Shown: in pieces, positions 62,486 to 64,000 of the stretch
Layout of the letters: each line of letters opens with the position of its first letter
How positions within the stretch are numbered: the first letter of the stretch is position 1
NCBI GenBank assembly: GCA_018401375.1
Contig: JAGYKR010000006.1
Coordinates: 62,001-126,000, forward strand
Reading direction: 5' to 3'
Length of the DNA stretch: 64,000 bases
Origin: Ilumatobacteraceae bacterium
GTDB taxonomy: Bacteria; Actinomycetota; Acidimicrobiia; Acidimicrobiales; Ilumatobacteraceae
The notes under the pieces: model-generated
The model's database searches: none
The model's input: the letters and a program-made list of their open reading frames with translations, nothing else
What the model was told of the DNA's origin: nothing
Program-made: the position numbers and the translations under genes

Positions 62486-64000
62486 CCGCATCCGACGCAG
62501 ATGTGCGTCAAACCCAAACCGTTCACGCACGAGCCGTTCCCCTCGCTGCACCATCTCCTCGTACAACGCGGCGTCGGCCATTAACTCGTTGACCCGGTTG
62601 AGGGCCTGATCGGGGGTGCAGGCGATCACCGCATCACCAAACACTCCAGCGAACCGGGAGTCGGTCACCACCGGCACCCCAACCGCCATCGCCTCGAGCA
62701 ATGTCCGACCGAAGGCTTCAATCATGTCGGGATGGGGGAATGAGACAAACACATCCAGTTCGCTCAGCCACTGTGCGGGTGGGACCTCATCGAACTCCCA
62801 GATCCTCCAGTTCGCCGGAAGCGAACCGAGTCGTTCAGCGGCCACCGCTGCCCCGCCGAGGATTCGCACCTCCACATTCGGATCAGCCGGATAGACCTCT
62901 GTAATACCTTGTGCGGTGCTCGGCCATTTCCACTGTGAATCGCGTCCGTGACGCCCGATCCGCACGGGCCGGTCACCGCTTCCGGCGGGCCGCTCCTCGC
63001 GCCGCCAACGAGCCTGATCGATGATCTCCACCCAGTCATGTTCACCAAGTCGGACCTGCGCAATCTCCGACCCATGATGCGCGATCAACACCTCTCGGAC
63101 CGCCGGGCCAGCGGGCATCCACAACGGTGCTCTGCCGAACACCCGGCGGACCTCTGCGTCCACTTGCTCAATTTCGTATACCAGCCGGCGATCTGATCCC
63201 GAGTACGAGGTCATCGGCGTCTGGTTCGCGACCATCACAATCTCACCGTGCACCGTGATGTCCGGGAACAGGTCGGGGATCTCCCGTGCAGTCGGCGGGT
63301 ACTTAATCACCAAGAGATCGGTGGTGACTCGCTCGCCTGCGGTGATCAGTCGCGTCGAGGCTGAATGCACAGCGAGGAACTTCGGGTTCACGCCCTCGTC
63401 TGCGAACCGTGGATTGCGGTTGTGAATCAGGCCGGTGGTCAGACCATGGGACTCGTTCGCTTGGATCTCGGTGAGATTGGACGCCGTGGTGCCACCCGGA
63501 AGGCCGAGATCCGACATCAACACAACGTCGAGGTGATGGGTTGCGTCCCCGCGTCGTCGCACGAGCGGAGGAGCCGGAAACGGTGACCGATCATCACTGC
63601 GATGAAGTGGTAGATCCGCAGAGAACTCGGGATCTGAATGCCAGCGCCGATACGCATCCCCGTAGACCCGCCGCACCCCGGTGGAATGGCGATGCGATCC
63701 AAGTCCAGTCACCGAAGCCTGCGTCAATGAGGCCGAAGTGCGCAATGTCACCGCCAACGGGGCTTGTTGATGGATGTGGACCACCGCTGCTCGCCCAAAA
63801 TGCGCCCGCAGCCGTCCGAGCATCTCTGAGTCCCCCTCCACCACCACATCGTCCCAGGGCCCCACTGCATCGAGCGCGCTGCGGCGCAGCATCAGCGAGG
63901 AGTAGTTCATTCCGCACACATCGCTGTGGCGGGTGCCGCGCCGGAGGAGATACAGATCTTGGGTGCTGCGGACCATTGAGGTCAGGTTCGCGATGACCTC
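62465..64000 (-). CDS. Multi-domain glycosyltransferase (GT2 plus GT4), N-terminus beyond window
   Basis: The frame is open across the right edge, so the true N-terminus is missing (ATG 63976 is internal; EVIANLTS precedes it in frame). The first visible part is the tail of a GT2 domain (MLRRSALDAVGPWDDVVVEG; SEMLGRLRAHFGRAAVVHIH). From about 63600 to the stop runs a GT4-like GT-B domain: DVVLMSDLGLPGGTTASNLT, VEVRILGGAAVAAERLGSLP, SELDVFVSFPHPDMIEAFGR, TLLEAMAVGVPVVTDSRFAG. A C-terminal helix ends RRMRSLGVRR. GT2-GT4 fusion proteins assemble alternating linkages in wall polysaccharide. It converges with the previous GT with a 21-bp overlap. Confidence 0.85.
   Translation of the reverse strand, partial: EVIANLTSMVRSTQDLYLLRRGTRHSDVCGMNYSSLMLRRSALDAVGPWDDVVVEGDSEMLGRLRAHFGRAAVVHIHQQAPLAVTLRTSASLTQASVTGLGSHRHSTGVRRVYGDAYRRWHSDPEFSADLPLHRSDDRSPFPAPPLVRRRGDATHHLDVVLMSDLGLPGGTTASNLTEIQANESHGLTTGLIHNRNPRFADEGVNPKFLAVHSASTRLITAGERVTTDLLVIKYPPTAREIPDLFPDITVHGEIVMVANQTPMTSYSGSDRRLVYEIEQVDAEVRRVFGRAPLWMPAGPAVREVLIAHHGSEIAQVRLGEHDWVEIIDQARWRREERPAGSGDRPVRIGRHGRDSQWKWPSTAQGITEVYPADPNVEVRILGGAAVAAERLGSLPANWRIWEFDEVPPAQWLSELDVFVSFPHPDMIEAFGRTLLEAMAVGVPVVTDSRFAGVFGDAVIACTPDQALNRVNELMADAALYEEMVQRGERLVRERFGFDAHLRRMRSLGVRR

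Overview
The window comes from a high-GC, very gene-dense bacterium of the Actinomycetota, probably class Acidimicrobiia or a close relative. Supporting signs are a mycothiol S-conjugate amidase (Mca), an F420/LLM-type oxidoreductase, a homodimeric AceE pyruvate dehydrogenase, a DUF222/HNH protein, and two exported proteins ending in triple CWB2 wall-binding repeats. The phylum call is firm and the class call is inference. Convergent genes often touch or overlap at their stops, and same-strand neighbours often overlap by 4 nt (ATGA).

Layout. 1-4.2 kb: partial DUF222/HNH gene, DsbA-like protein, two broken SDR genes, NudC. 4.2-8.2 kb: a sulfur module (SulP transporter, MBL-fold persulfide dioxygenase/rhodanese, GntR regulator), in which the same 14-bp motif precedes the first two genes. 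8.2-13.9 kb: thiolase, cupin, YdjC deacetylase, Mca with an SCP2-like partner, PEBP lipoprotein, DUF971, rhomboid. 13.9-19.5 kb: complete Dpp/Opp-type ABC transporter operon. 19.7-25.3 kb: LLM oxidoreductase, acyl-CoA synthetase, CaiB-type CoA-transferase, membrane protein, frameshifted lipoprotein. 25.4-32.8 kb, minus strand: lipoamide dehydrogenase, E2 acyltransferase, a LipB-LipA fusion, M24 peptidase and a multiply frameshifted amidohydrolase. 33-39.4 kb: a thioredoxin-like lipoprotein with an in-frame UGA, epimerase, FAD oxidoreductase, SRPBCC protein, YceI remnant, MarR, ArgJ, SDR. 39.4-45.8 kb: giant SpoIID/PG-binding/SGNH/CWB2 protein, RNase H, AceE. 45.8-64 kb: a surface-polysaccharide region (DUF2142 protein, six glycosyltransferase genes, GalE, polyprenyl glycosylphosphotransferase), interrupted by a 1.6-kb AAA ATPase unit between 32-bp direct repeats and a subtilisin-CWB2 protease.

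Most notable: (1) the thioredoxin-like lipoprotein at 33364-33978 has UGA exactly where the first Cys of CxxC should be (UGVC), the frame continues to a full-length protein, and 18 nt after the UGA there is an 8-bp hairpin with a GGUC loop, the hallmark of a bacterial SECIS. It is a strong selenoprotein candidate. (2) A cargo-only ATPase unit flanked by an exact 32-bp duplication of the 3' end of a glycosyltransferase gene. (3) A LipB-LipA single-chain fusion next to its E2 substrate. (4) Seven loci with 12-15 bp tandem repeats at gene ends or inside exported or polysaccharide proteins.

Caution: at least seven genes carry single- or few-base frameshifts with both sides still recognisable, several at homopolymers. 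This pattern fits residual indel errors in a long-read or low-coverage assembly better than old pseudogenes. The truncated SDR (2891-3340) and the YceI remnant look genuinely degraded.
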